Shown in pieces: positions 9,353 through 19,026 of a stretch of DNA of 45,617 nucleotides (the first letter of the stretch is position 1; every line of letters begins with the position of its first letter). Under the pieces are notes generated by a model. It saw only the letters and a list, made by a program, of their open reading frames with translations. It was not told the origin of the DNA and did not search any database. Position numbers and translations under genes: made by a program. The stretch is from the NCBI GenBank assembly GCA_905221605.1, contig CAJNDS010000475.1, positions 85,001-130,617 of the forward strand, given 5' to 3'. The stretch comes from Symbiodinium natans. Taxonomy: Eukaryota > Sar > Dinophyceae > Suessiales > Symbiodiniaceae.

Positions 9353-9410
9353 GGGATCCTGGCCCTTCTTCCGGAGCAAGTACCGCTCCTTGGCGCTGAG
9401 AGCCTGTGCC
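9353..9410 (+). CDS. Candidate internal exon
   Basis: 58 nt between CCCCACAG, directly after a CCCTAAA tract, and GCC|GTGAGAGG. Reads SWPFFRSKYRSLALRACA. Another frame (LALLPEQVPLLGAESLCRER) stays open across the donor, so the frame is uncertain. Confidence 0.5.
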
Positions 9411-9599
9411 GTGAGAGGTCTAGGGGGTTGCACCTTGGACAATTTCAGGGCGGAGGGGGGTTGGGGTTTAGGGTTTTGGGTTTCGGGTGTCGGGTTGAGG
9501 GTTGAGGGCTTAGGGTTTAGGGTTTAGAGTTTAGGGTTTAGGGTTTAGGATTTAGGGTTTAGGGTTTAGGGTTTGGGGTTTGGGGTTTGGGGATTAAAC

Positions 9600-9950
9600 C
9601 TTGGCCCTAAGGTTGTACCCTTGGTTTTGGGGGAACCTTTTTAGGCTCCCTATGGTAGCAGAAGGGCCATCATAGGAGCATTTCAGGGAGAACCATGGTC
9701 CCTATATGGTAGGGTTCTGAAGGGTCCAGGGCAGAGAATTTACGGCCCGTGCCCTGGGCGCAGTTTCGGAACCGCAGAATTTTCGTGTTTTGGGGGTCGC
9801 GCTTGTGGGTCCAAGTATTTGTTTTATTTGTCGGGTTGTTTTGTCTTCCCACCCCGGCGACCAGTTTTCGTCCCATTTTGCTGGTCAGGTTTCCGACCCC
9901 GCTCGGCGGGCCCAAAAAACTGACCCACGCACAGTATAGACCCAACCCGA
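9600..9950. other. Unique stretch, possible membrane-like ORF
   Basis: Plus frame from 9749 reads LWVQVFVLFVGLFCLPTPAT, hydrophobic; the minus frame 9945-9670 is equally open. A short piece near 9605-9660 resembles family D/E elements. Nothing conclusive. Confidence 0.35.
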
Positions 9951-10077
9951 AACCCTGAAACCCTGAACCCTGAACCCTGAAACCCTAAACCCAAATAACG
10001 GGGATCCCTTAGAATAAGGACCCCACTAAGGTAACCCTAGAACCTAAACCCTAAACCCTATACCCTATACCCTTAAC

Positions 10078-10143
10078 CTCCACTTTGCAAGCCAAGCCTT
10101 TTCCTCTCGCTTCTCCTTCTCCTCTTCCTGCGGAAGCTCGCAG
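10078..10143 (-). CDS. Candidate exon, charged coiled-coil-like segment
   Basis: Minus strand: after CCCTTAG, ending TGGAG|GTTAAGG. Reads CELPQEEEKEKREEKAWLAK, a strongly helical acidic/basic stretch typical of nuclear RNA-processing or cytoskeletal proteins. Probably belongs with the minus exons at 10890-12880. Confidence 0.6.
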
Positions 10144-10159
10144 CTAAGGGCTGCCGCGG

Positions 10160-10500
10160 GGAGGAGGGACTAGGGATTAGGGATTAGGCTTAGGTTTAGG
10201 GTTTAGGGTTTAGGGTTTAAGGTTTAAGGTTTAGGGTTTAGGGTTTAGGGTTTAGGGTTGAGGGTTTAGGGTTGAGGGTTTAGGGTGTAGGGTTTAGGGT
10301 TTAGGGTTTAGTAGGGTCTAGGGTCTGGGGTTTAGAGCTTAATTATACAGGACCTGGAGTCGAGGGTTTAGGGTTTAGGGTTTGGGGTTTAGGGTTTAGG
10401 GTTTGGGGTTTAGGGTTTGAGGTTTAGGGTTGAGGGTTTAGGGTTTGGGGTTTAAGGTTTAGGGTTTGGGGTTTAAGGTTTAGGGTTTGGGGTTTGGGGT
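10160..10500. repeat. Long degenerate TTTAGGG array
   Basis: About 340 bp of TTTAGGG with TTGAGGG, TTTGGGG and TTTAAGG variants. Confidence 0.9.
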
Positions 10501-10794
10501 TTGAGGGTCTAGGCTTCAGAGCTTATGCAGGCCCTGGAGTTGAGGGTTTAGGGTTTGGGAGACAGGGCCTCTGTTTGAGTATTGCTTCAACTTGGCCAGG
10601 AAAAAAGCGCTCGCCCCGAAACCTAAAACTTCAAACCCCCCTGAAGAACCCCAGACCGGTAAAAAAAAAGCACTCAAACCCCCAAACCCTAAACCCAAAA
10701 CCCTAAACCCCAAAACCCTAAACCCTAAACCTCAGAACCCTCCAGACCGTAAGCCTTCAGCTCTCGAACCCTCAGCCTCGAAACCCTGAACACT

Positions 10795-10866
10795 AAAGCC
10801 CTAAGCCCTAAGCCCTAAGCCCGAAGCCCTAAGCCCTAAGCCCTAAGCCCTAAGCCCTAAGCCCTA
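10795..10866. repeat. Homogenised CCCTAAG block
   Basis: About ten near-perfect CCCTAAG units inside a CCCTAAA tract, showing local amplification of one variant. A similar block with CCCTGAG and CCCTAAG lies at 19635-19695. Confidence 0.9.
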
Positions 10867-10889
10867 AAACCTAAACCCTAAACCCTAAC

Positions 10890-10942
10890 CAAGTAGGACT
10901 GGCCGCGGCCTTGCTCCCGGGCTTGGCGGTAAATGCCGCATC
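10890..10942 (-). CDS. Candidate exon
   Basis: Minus strand, after CCTGGAG, ending ACTTG|GTTAGGG. Reads DAAFTAKPGSKAAASPT. Donor coincides with the heptamer variant GTTAGGG; the acceptor is weak. Confidence 0.45.
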
Positions 10943-10963
10943 CTCCAGGGTGCCCCGGGGTTT

Positions 10964-11215
10964 GGGTTCAGGGTTTAGGGTTTAGGGTTTAGGGTTTAGG
11001 GTTTAGGGTTTAGGGTTTAGGGTTTAGGGTTTAGGGTTTAGGGTTTAGGGTTTAGGGTTTAGGGTTTAGGGTTTAGGTTAGGGTTTAGGGTTTAGGGTTT
11101 AGGGTTTAGGGTTTAGGGTTTAGGGTTTAGGGTTTAGGGTTTAGGGTTTAGGGTTTAGGGTTTAGGGTTTAGGGTTTAGGGTTTAGGGTTTGGGGGTAGG
11201 ATTTAGGGTTTAGGG
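10964..11215. repeat. Longest TTTAGGG array of the window
   Basis: More than 30 nearly perfect heptamers with one 6-mer slip near 11080. On the minus strand this is the CCCTAAA tract upstream of the exon at 10942. Confidence 0.95.
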
Positions 11216-11600
11216 TCAATTTTTGGAGTTAAAGTTCAGGGCTCAGGGCGTAGGGTTAAGAGCATAAATACCTATCCTACTTTGTTATTGGCTCCAATAC
11301 GAACTAGCTACCTGAAACCCTGCATGAACCTTTAGCGACGGTACAATCCCGAAGCCCTGAGCCCTAAACTCTGAATACTAGACCTCCGGCAATCCAGAAC
11401 TCCGAACGCTGTGCTCTCGGCCTACAAAACCTCCAAACCTCTTTGGCACATCGCCTGCAAGTTCGGGATTGGCGCTGCAAATTGCAAGGGCCGAGGATGT
11501 AACGTTGATCAGATGGCCTTTCGAGACTAGGACACTAAACCCTGAGCATTGAACTCTAAACCCTATCCCCTAAACCCTTATAACCCCTAAACCCCTGAAC

Positions 11601-11672
11601 CTTAAACAGCTCCTGAACGCCATGGCTGCTGGCAGCCTCCTCAGCAAGCTCGTCCTTCGAGGGCTTCAGGGA
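11601..11672 (-). CDS. Candidate exon, acidic helical segment
   Basis: Minus strand, 24 codons, phase 0 at both ends, between ATCCTCAG and AAG|GTTCAGGGG. The donor is the variant heptamer TTCAGGG. Reads SLKPSKDELAEEAASSHGVQ then ELFK. No family recognised. Confidence 0.6.
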
Positions 11673-11845
11673 CTGAGGATTTGGGGTTTCGGGGCCCCAT
11701 GCGGCCAAAGCCTCCTAAGGCTTTAGGGCACAAAAGCCCGCATTCTCAAGCCACCGAACCTTTACACGCTCAAACAAAAATCCATTTTCCAGTAGCCCAA
11801 ACCCCTAAACCGTAAGCCTAGAAGCCCCCCCAAAGGCCGCCAAAC

Positions 11846-11925
11846 CTGGAAGCCCCAAGCGCGCAGCCCTTGGCCTTCTCGACAAGTGGAGCCAACTCAG
11901 CTTTGATCTTGTCTTCGTCCTCTTC
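11846..11925 (-). CDS. Candidate exon, acidic helical segment
   Basis: Minus strand, after TTCTGGAG, ending TCCAG|GTTTGG. Reads EEDEDKIKAELAPLVEKAKG. A GC donor four codons earlier would make it phase-compatible with 11601-11672. Confidence 0.6.
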
Positions 11926-12820
11926 CTCCAGAAGGTTTAGGGCTTAGGGTTAAGGGTCTGGGGCCTTGGGTTATTTTTTCTGAAAGGTGCTGAGACGGTG
12001 TGCGGCCGAATGAGAGCTGACACTCACATGAGAGTTGCCCAGAGGATTTAGTCAAAGGGTAAAACCAGACCCTCCATCCTTACTAGTACCGGCACCCTAA
12101 ACTCTCAACTTAACCCTTAAACCCTCAACCCTAGTTCCTCGACCGTACCCTGTATTCTAAACCCTAAACCCGAACCCGTGAATAATTTCAGTCGAAGACC
12201 ACAAGTGGCGTTGCTAGTAGCAGTGCAACCGCCTGTAACGGTCACAATGTATTCGAAACAGGCAACTCGACCGCAATCATCACCGCCAAATGCCAAGACA
12301 TTTTGCTTAGAGACCTGCAGTTCTAGACTCCTCGGACACCCGAAGTCCTGAACCCAAAGCACGAACACGACTATACAGCTGAAGAGCGCTTATTGCAGCA
12401 AGGACTCACAGGCAGAGAGGCAGGATTTCAAAAGGACAGCTTAGGGTTTAGGGTTTAGGGTTTAGGGTTTAGGGTTTAGCGTTTAGGGTTTGGGGTTTAG
12501 GGTTTAGGGAGTGAAGGATGTTGTAGAAACGGGCTTTTCAAGCTGAAGATCGAAGTCCTAAACGCTAAACTGAACAGCCTAAACCCTAGCCAACCCCGAT
12601 TTTTTCGTCCCCCCCCCCCAAACCCACTGCAACAATGCAAGTCAACTAGTCCAGGGTTTAGGGTTGAGGGTTTAGAGTTTAGGTTCAGTTTTTGAGGTGA
12701 AACACCTCCAGACGTTGGGGCCTATGGGGGGCTAACCTTTAAGAACCCTGAAACCCTTACACCTAAAACCCTTAATCCTAACCCCTGAACCCAAGGGGTC
12801 ACCAACAGGGTGTGCCTTAC

Positions 12821-12880
12821 TCTCCTTTATCTCCTCCTTCACGTCCTCGGCATCTTCCCTGACAAGGCCAGGGATGTTTT
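12821..12880 (-). CDS. Candidate exon, acidic helical segment
   Basis: Minus strand, 60 nt between CCGCAG and GAGA|GTAAGG, both close to consensus. Reads NIPGLVREDAEDVKEEIKE. With 10078, 10890, 11601 and 11846 it outlines a minus-strand gene rich in E, D and K. Confidence 0.65.
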
Positions 12881-13079
12881 CTGCGGTTAAGTGGCCCAGT
12901 GGGTGTAAGCTTCGTAGACATTGGAGGCTAGTGTTCATAGGGCTGAGAACTCAACTGAGGTGTAGGCCCACAGTCCCATAAACCCTAACCCCTAAACCCT
13001 AAACCTAAACCCTAAACCTAAACCCTAAACCCTAAACCCTAAACCCTAGACCCTCTCCTGAAGCCTAGAACCTACACGA

Positions 13080-13480
13080 AGAAGTCCATGAATCAGAGCC
13101 TTGAGACGAAGTTGGCGAGGAATGGGGGTGTTCATTGGGGACCCTAAAGAATGAAGCCTAGGGACTTTACTGGCCAAAAGGGCGTTTAAGTAGTCTGGGG
13201 CCCACATGCATTTAACGCTTGCCCACTAGCAGCCAGTGCTGCGGGTGCTGGTGATAGTTTCGATGGTGATGGTTGCGTTGTTGCTGGTACTGCCACTACT
13301 GCCCGGTGATGGATAGTGCTGGTGCTGGTGCTGCTGCTTCTGTTGATGACGATGTCACGATGATGCCGACTATGACAAGACGGCCTTGGTTGGGGCTGAT
13401 GGCAAAGCTACATGCCTAATTCTCAGTCAGAGTTGCACCCACTCACCTCATAGTCCCGTAACCCATACACGCCCTGAACC
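13080..13480. other. Unique stretch with low-complexity GGTGCTG/GATGGTG segment
   Basis: 13215-13380 is a degenerate triplet-rich stretch (GCTGGTGCTGGTGCTGCTGC type). No convincing exon or RNA gene seen. Confidence 0.5.
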
Positions 13481-13582
13481 CCGGAAACCATATGTCAATA
13501 AGGGTACCCTTTTTGGGGCTGGTCACTTTATTTGGGAACCTTGAACCAAAAAACGGGTAAAGGGTACCACTAGGCTACCAAG
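13481..13582. mobile_element. Family D element, copy 1
   Basis: Contains CAATAAGGGTACCCTTTTTG and AAAGGGTACCACTAGGCTAC. Related copies at 15322 and 30398 have GGTAGCCCA...TGGGCTACC ends; here the left end is eroded. Confidence 0.6.
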
Positions 13583-13640
13583 ACAATCAAGCCTGACCGC
13601 CTAGACCCTCAACCCCATTCTCTGCGCCTTTCTAAGAGCC

Positions 13641-13752
13641 GTTACATGGTCCCTTGCTATGGGCCGTTAAAAGGGTAGCCCTTACATACCCCTTATATAC
13701 TCTATACGAATTAAGGGCCCTTACAGCAAAACCCTTTAAAAAGGGTCAGGGG
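13641..13752. mobile_element. Family F element, copy 1
   Basis: TACATGGTCCCTTGCTATGG at the left, ACATACCCCTTATATACTC inside, AACCCTTTAAAAAGGGTCAG at the right. Related stretches at 18256, 25903 and 32384. Confidence 0.5.
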
Positions 13753-13942
13753 CCACATTCATTGCCCATGAAACTACCCTCTGCACCTCGCCGGGCGCAT
13801 CTCGCGGACCTGTCGGAACTTCGGGCCGTGCTCGTAAGGTGTTCAGGGCTTTTGGGCGGGAAGTCTTTAAGGGAAGACTCAACCCTAAACCCTAAACCTT
13901 AAACCCTAAACCCTAAACCCCTGCGTCTCCCTCCCTTTGAAG

Positions 13943-14013
13943 CCCCCCTCCCGTATATGGTTACTGCCGAGTTGTGGAGCCTTCTGAGGATGCACCGAGG
14001 ATGTACGTTGCCA
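13943..14013 (+). CDS. Candidate internal exon
   Basis: 71 nt between TTTGAAG and GCCA|GTGAGG. Reads PPPVYGYCRVVEPSEDAPRM then YVA. Good composition and donor; product unknown. CCCTAAA tract upstream, degenerate G tract downstream. Confidence 0.6.
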
Positions 14014-14392
14014 GTGAGGTTTGAGGGGCTAACTTAGAGTTTAGGCTTTAGGGTTTAGCGGGCATCGATATGTCATTTTGAGGTCGGGGCTAGTTGCATT
14101 TATATATATATATAGGGTGGTGGCAAGCACCAGCTGTTGTGCAAACGGCACCTCCCAAAACCAAAACCCTAATCCAGAAACCGAAAATCCTAAACCTGGG
14201 CGCTTGAAAGGCCTGCCTCTGTGTTCCCAAAACCCCATACATAGGCCTGAAACACAGAGACAAGACTGTCCCAGCCTCCGTCAGAAGGTCCCCAACGATA
14301 AAAGCACATCAAGTTCTAGAGGGCCGCAGTGACCCCTTGAACAGGCTGCCTCAACAACCGAACCCCGCCCGTGTGGACTGTGTTCTATTATA

Positions 14393-14420
14393 GGGGGGGG
14401 GGGGGGGGGGGGGGGGGGGG
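14393..14420. repeat. G homopolymer
   Basis: About 28 consecutive G. Confidence 0.9.
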
Positions 14421-14519
14421 ATGAACCTTGACCTGTGATGCGGATTTTCTTGGGATAAGGTTCAGGGTTCTGCACCGTCAGGGGTTCAGGTGCCGGGCTT
14501 CTTGCCCGAAACCCGAATT

Positions 14520-14608
14520 ACAACCCCAAACCCTAAACCCTAAACCCTAAACCCTAAACCCTAAACCCTAAACCCTAAACCCTAAACCCTAAACCCTAAA
14601 CCCTAACC
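14520..14608. repeat. CCCTAAA tract
   Basis: About 12 perfect CCCTAAA units ending in CCCTAACCCTACTTACTCCCAG, the acceptor of the exon at 14623. Confidence 0.95.
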
Positions 14609-14622
14609 CTACTTACTCCCAG

Positions 14623-14701
14623 GACAGGCCAGGCCCAAAGCTGTGATCTTGAAAAAAAGAAGCTCTCAATAAGACCTGGTATACGGAACTTGAGTCTGCA
14701 G
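14623..14701 (+). CDS. Candidate internal exon
   Basis: 79 nt between TACTCCCAG and CTGCAG|GTACCC. Reads TGQAQSCDLEKKKLSIRPGI then RNLSLQ. Joins in phase to 14748-14806 and then 14964-14987. Confidence 0.6.
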
Positions 14702-14747
14702 GTACCCCGACAAAGGGCCTAGAATTGGGGCCTTGGGTAGGATTCAG

Positions 14748-14806
14748 AATGAAGCTGCCTTCTCGCCGCCCCGGCTGCTTGCCAGGCCCGTGTTGAGCAA
14801 GTTGCG
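14748..14806 (+). CDS. Candidate internal exon
   Basis: 59 nt between GGATTCAG and TTGCG|GTACCT. Reads NEAAFSPPRLLARPVLSKL. The intron before it is only about 46 bp and contains no heptamer, unlike most introns here. Confidence 0.6.
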
Positions 14807-14963
14807 GTACCTGCAAGCCCTAAACTCTCAACCCTAAACTCTAAACCCCCTAAACCCTAAACCCTAAACCCGAAACCCTAAACCCTAAACCCTAAACCCT
14901 GAACCCTGAACCCTAAACCCTAAGCGGTGGGCGACTTGGGCGGTGGGCGACGTGGGCCTCTAG

Positions 14964-14987
14964 GGGTCCGAGCTTCAAGTGGTTGAG
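14964..14987 (+). CDS. Candidate microexon
   Basis: 24 nt between GCCTCTAG and TTGAG|GTTTAGGG; reads GPSFKWL with split codons matching the preceding exon. The donor is the first heptamer of a TTTAGGG tract. A longer exon reaching back to 14925 is also open. Confidence 0.4.
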
Positions 14988-15014
14988 GTTTAGGGTTTAG
15001 GGTTTAGGGTTCAG

Positions 15015-15062
15015 GGTTTAGGGTTTGGGGTTTGGGGTTTGGGGTTTGGGGTTTGGGGTTTA
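15015..15062. repeat. Homogenised TTTGGGG block
   Basis: Five to six TTTGGGG units in tandem within a TTTAGGG tract. Confidence 0.9.
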
Positions 15063-15321
15063 GGGTTTAGGGTCGATGGGGACAGGTGTGGCCTCGGGGT
15101 CTTCCCCTGAGCTTGATTAGGGTGAACTCTTCAGGGTTTGGGGGGTTCAGGGTTTAGGGTTTAGGGTTTAGGATTTAGGATTTAGGATTTAGGGTTTAGG
15201 GACCTTGAACCAATATCAGCTCTACACCCCATGAGTTCATGCGCTCCCATCTTGCGGCAAGTCTTCGCAACCAGGCTTGTGTGAAGCTTCTGAGCAAAGA
15301 GGGACCAAAGTGCTTTGGTGG

Positions 15322-15417
15322 CTTGGTAGCCCAATAGCCATGTCACAATAAGGGTACCCTTCTGGGGTCGGTTTCTTTACAAGGGAACCTTGAACCCCCA
15401 AAAAGGGAAAAGGGTAG
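15322..15417. mobile_element. Family D element, copy 2
   Basis: Left end CTTGGTAGCCCAATAGCCAT, core CAATAAGGGTACCCTTCTGG and AAGGGAACCTTGAACCCCC; right end eroded (AAAGGGTAGACC). Confidence 0.6.
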
Positions 15418-15429
15418 ACCTGAAGCCAG

Positions 15430-16240
15430 GAATCAAAGTTTCCAGTGGGCTTTATGTGCTTTTTGGGTTTTAAAGTGTAGTGACAGTGTGTGTAGCTGCA
15501 ATAACGTGCTCGTATAGAGAGCACCACCTCACAACTCATACGTGTTTCTAGGGGTCAAGGTTTACATAGGAATTCAGGCTGCGGGATTCATTTCAGGGTA
15601 GGCAAGCAACCCTAAATCCTAAACCCTACATATCGCCAAGTCCTAAACCCCAAAATGACCAAGCCCTCCAGAGAAACAACATGTCCAAGCAGGCGCGCAT
15701 AGACGCGAAGCCAGACCCATGCTCCTGCTTCTCAGCCTCTGGGTTAGGGTTCAGGCCCGAGGGGTTCGGTTAGAGTGGGCAAATTCGATTTAGGATGCTG
15801 AGGTTAGAACGGGGTCTTGAGGGGTCCTACGAGTTTGCAAGTGCTTGAAGAGACTTGTAAAGCTCATTGATCTTAGGGTAGTTACAGGGTTTAGGGTTTA
15901 GGGTTTGAATTGGGGAGACCTTGTATACTTATAGGTCCTTTACAACTCAAGGGCTTATCATTCAGAAACCTATTGAAGCAAGGTAAGGCGTCATATTATG
16001 GAACCAGGTACTTGCACCTTAGAAACTTAGAAACCCTAAGCCCTGAAGCCCCAGATAACACCCTATACAAGTCATGAGGCCTTTCCACTAAGATGTGGTG
16101 CCTTTTGAATTTATACGGCGGCCCCTAGTACTCAGGGTACCCAAAGCGGAACAATAATTTGGAGACTGACCATGAGGCTTCATTACACCTTGGCATTTGC
16201 TGAAGGTTGAGATTCGCTAAACCCTTAAACCCTATAGGGT
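15430..16240. other. Gene-poor stretch
   Basis: Mostly unique, few heptamers (15610-15640, 15885-15910, 16025-16045). Minus-strand ORF 15539-15237 runs through a family D element and is rejected. No exon with convincing borders was seen. Confidence 0.45.
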
Positions 16241-16603
16241 TTAGGGTTTAGGGTTTAGGGTTTAGGGTTTAGGGTTTAGGGTTTGGGGTTTAGGGTTGAA
16301 GGGAACCTTACAAAAGCTTGCGAGGCCTGCAAACGGAACTCCAGGTTCCAGAGACCACCAAGCCCAAGCCCGAAGCCGTTTAGGTTTAGGTTTCGGGTTC
16401 AGGGTTTACAGGGTTTAGGGGTTAGGGGAGGGGGGGTCGGAGAGGGACAAAAAGATCTCCCCAGGCCATGCAACGACACCCCCCCCCCCCCCAAACCCTA
16501 AACCCTTAACCCTAACCCTAAACCCTACACACCCCCTTTGTTGTGGCCAGGTTCCCTATCTATGCGACCCAGTGTTCAATCCGAGCGCTGCTGTGTGCAA
16601 AAC

Positions 16604-16679
16604 CTGGAAGACGCACCCACATCCCCTAGCCATTGCAGCCACTCAAAAGAACCAGGCTTAGCAAGGCCAACCTTCGCTA
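16604..16679 (-). CDS. Candidate exon abutting a family H element
   Basis: Minus strand, 76 nt from CAATTAG to TCTTCCAG|GTTTTG. Reads AKVGLAKPGSFEWLQWLGDV then GASS. The acceptor AG is inside the terminal repeat of the H element at 16676-16780, so the element forms the 3' end of the intron. Confidence 0.5.
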
Positions 16680-16780
16680 CTAATTGCTTAAGAGCACCAA
16701 CAATAAGCCTATTCATCCTTACAAGGGCAAAAATAGGGAGTTTGCTTTTGCTTGTTTGGGGGTTCATAAGCAAATAGTAG
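16676..16780. mobile_element. Small inverted-repeat element, family H copy 1
   Basis: GCTACTAATTGCTTAAGAGC at the left, TTCATAAGCAAATAGTAG at the right, about 105 bp. Copies at 33117 and 34224. Confidence 0.6.
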
Positions 16781-16901
16781 TTTTCTGGTGCGTTTATTGC
16801 AGCTTTTGTCTTCGGCGCATTTTCGGCTTAAGCTGACTACCTCGGGGCCAGGGTTTAGGCTTTTTCCCGAGGCTTTACCCATGTTACACGCTTATAAGTA
16901 G

Positions 16902-17050
16902 GCAGCATGCCAGGCTTGACAAATAATCCGGTGAGAAGTTTCATGGCAGAAACGGCAGCCGCGCAAGTGGGCACCAGGCCGCTCTTAGCCTCTGAAAGGC
17001 AACTGAGAACCAAATTTGCCTTGCAAATAGGACTCATTCATGAAATGTTA
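16902..17050. CDS. Exon-like open stretch, strand not resolved
   Basis: Plus reading: after TAAGTAG, ending ATGTTA|GTAACC, 49 codons including FMAETAAAQVGTRPLLASER. Minus reading: ANLVLSCLSEAKSGLVPTCA onwards, ending AAGCGT|GTAACA at about 16881. Both have usable borders. Confidence 0.35.
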
Positions 17051-17603
17051 GTAACCGACCTGCACACCGAAGCTCCCGAGGTTTTGGGATTTAGGGTTGA
17101 TCAAAAGTCTGGCTTCCCCGTCAGTCCCCATTGTAGCGCATCTTTTCGTTAAGGGCAACCCTAAGAAGGCTCAGAAAAAAGTTCAGGCTTTCGGGCTCAG
17201 GGTCTCAGGGTTGGGGGTTCGGGGTGCGATAAGCGATAAAGTTTAGCGGATTTAGGGTCTTCCCTTCAGGGTGTAGGTGGCTTTGAGCTTCTAAGGTTTA
17301 GGTTTCTTGCGGCTCAGGTTTAGTGGCGATGGTTCAGCGGAATACTGTCCACCCCTAAACCCACAACAAACACCCCAAACAACAACCGCTATCCTGAAAT
17401 TCTGGGGTCTGAAAGGGAGCTACTCCCTAAGGCGCCCTAGGCGTCCCTGACGTTCTTCAGGTTCTTCGGGTACGTCCCCCCCGTCCCTTAAGGACCCTAG
17501 AATAAGCCTAAACCCTACAACCCCCCCTCCCCACCCCCACCCTAAGCCCTAAGCCCCAAACCCTAAACCCTAAACCCTAAACCTGAAACCCCAAGCCCTG
17601 AAC

Positions 17604-17645
17604 CCCAGAATCCAGGCTGCCGGCCGCGTTCTGCTGATCCCTCTC
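17604..17645 (-). CDS. Candidate exon, possible downstream part of the NSRP1-like gene
   Basis: Minus strand, 42 nt, phase 0 at both ends: GATTCCAG to TCTGGG|GTTCAGGG. Reads ERDQQNAAGSLDSG. It would follow the exon at 18979-19026 in frame, but sequence similarity is too weak to prove it. Confidence 0.5.
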
Positions 17646-17715
17646 CTGGAATCGGGCTTATGATCGTTCCAAAACCCTCAAGTTTGGGTTTAGGGTTTAG
17701 GGTTTAGGGTTTAGG

Positions 17716-17750
17716 GTTCAGGGTTCAGGGTTCAGGGTTCAGGGTTCACT
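17716..17750. repeat. Homogenised TTCAGGG block
   Basis: Five consecutive TTCAGGG units in a TTTAGGG tract. On the plus strand this is the variant that also serves as a splice donor elsewhere (GTTCAGGG). Confidence 0.85.
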
Positions 17751-18255
17751 GTTTAGGGTTTAGGGTTTAGGGTTTAGGGTTTAGGGTTTCCTAAAGCCTG
17801 GAATCGACACCCTGAAGCCTCGGCCGCAAAGTTCGATGAGGGCTTAGGACCTTAGGATTTAGGTTCTTGGGGCTTAGGGTTTAGGGTTTAGGTTCTTATA
17901 GGGTTTAGGGTAGGTTTGGGGATTTACGGTTCGGAGTCGTGATGGGCTGATGGACTGAGGGTTTGAGTCAAAGGGCTTTGGGTTTTTAGGGTTTAGGGTT
18001 TAGGGTTTAGGGTTTAGGGTTTAGGGTTTAGGGTTTAGGGTTTTTCGGATTCAGTTTTGAGGGGCACTGCCGTCACCCTTGCTAAGTTGCCATCCCTGGG
18101 CATCCATCTACCTTGAATTGGCACAGTCACTTCTGGCAGCATGTTTATACCCAAAGGGTTTAGGGTTGAGGGTTTAGGGTTTGGGGTTTAGGGTCTCTAA
18201 GTCCAAAAAAAAACCCAGTCCGAGCCATTGCGCTGAGTCAGCGTCTACGCCTCTT

Positions 18256-18400
18256 TCGTCTTGGCCCTTACTAAAAACTAACCCTCCGAAGGCTCCTTCA
18301 TATGGTCCCTTACCCCGTTTAGAGGGTTCTGAAATCTGGGCCCTGAATTTGCTTGGAGTATATAAGGGGTATCTAAGGGGTCCCCTTTTCAAGGCCCATA
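18256..18400. mobile_element. Family F element, copy 2
   Basis: Contains CATATGGTCCCTTACCCCG and GGAGTATATAAGGGGTATCT, matching 13641-13752 in part in inverted order. ORFs over it on both strands are discarded. Confidence 0.45.
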
Positions 18401-18486
18401 CCCTAAACCCTAAACCCTAAACCCTAAGCCCTAAACCCTAAACCCTGAACCTTAAACCGTTTTTTCTACCCGAAGTTGCATAGAGC

Positions 18487-18526
18487 TTCAGACATGAGTG
18501 GTGCGTCGCGTTCAGCTTGCCTGGCC
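18487..18526 (-). CDS. Possible exon, strand uncertain
   Basis: Minus: GTCTTTAG to GAA|GCTCTATG, reads ARQAERDAPLMSE. Plus alternative 18492-18542: after CTTCAG, MSGASRSACLALKTPYH, donor CACG|GTTTAGG. Neither joins the NSRP1-like chain in phase. Confidence 0.3.
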
Positions 18527-18597
18527 CTAAAGACCCCATACCACGGTTTAGGGTTTAGGGTTTAGGGTTCAGGGCTCAGGGTTCAGGGTTTAGGGCC

Positions 18598-18683
18598 TTA
18601 CACTAACAGTCCTGAATTGGGATCATAGTACCCCCTATTCTGATCTTTTTTAAGGACTGTTAGTATCAGGGAGAACATCCCAA
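18598..18683. mobile_element. Family A element, copy 2, left end lost
   Basis: Starts at ACTAACAGTCCTGAATTGGG inside the usual element; right end GGGAGAACATCCCAA intact. Confidence 0.65.
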
Positions 18684-18855
18684 CCCTAAACCCGAAGCCA
18701 AAGGCCCGAATTCGGTTCGTGGGGTTAGGGGTTTAGGGGACTTCAGGGCTGTAGGGCTTAGGGCATGTAGGGGTTTAGGGGTTGGGGTATTGAGCTTTAG
18801 GCCTGAACCCACACCCACACGCACGCCAAACAAAAACACAGCCGAAGCAAACTAC

Positions 18856-18953
18856 ACCCAAACCCTAAACCCTAAACCCTAAACCCTAAACCCTAAACCC
18901 TAAACCCTAAACCCTAAACCCTAAACCCTAAACCCTAAACCCTAAACCCTAAG
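18856..18953. repeat. CCCTAAA tract
   Basis: About 13 perfect units. On the minus strand this is the TTTAGGG tract just downstream of the exon at 18979-19026. Confidence 0.95.
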
Positions 18954-18978
18954 CAAACAAACCTCATTGTGTGCCGGC

Positions 18979-19026
18979 CTCCTGGGCTTCGAGCTCCTCT
19001 TCGAACTTCTTCCGCCGCTTGAGTTC
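18979..19026 (-). CDS. NSRP1: NSRP1-like exon 9 (last one assigned)
   Basis: Acceptor CTAACAG preceded by the end of a C-strand heptamer tract; GC donor after CAGGAG. Reads ELKRRKKFEEELEAQE, the charged helix that follows FVTSAY in the family. A stop follows eight codons into the intron frame. Confidence 0.7.

Noticed and set aside
15237-15539. 100-codon minus ORF
   Set aside because: Runs through a family D element; no splice borders or motif.
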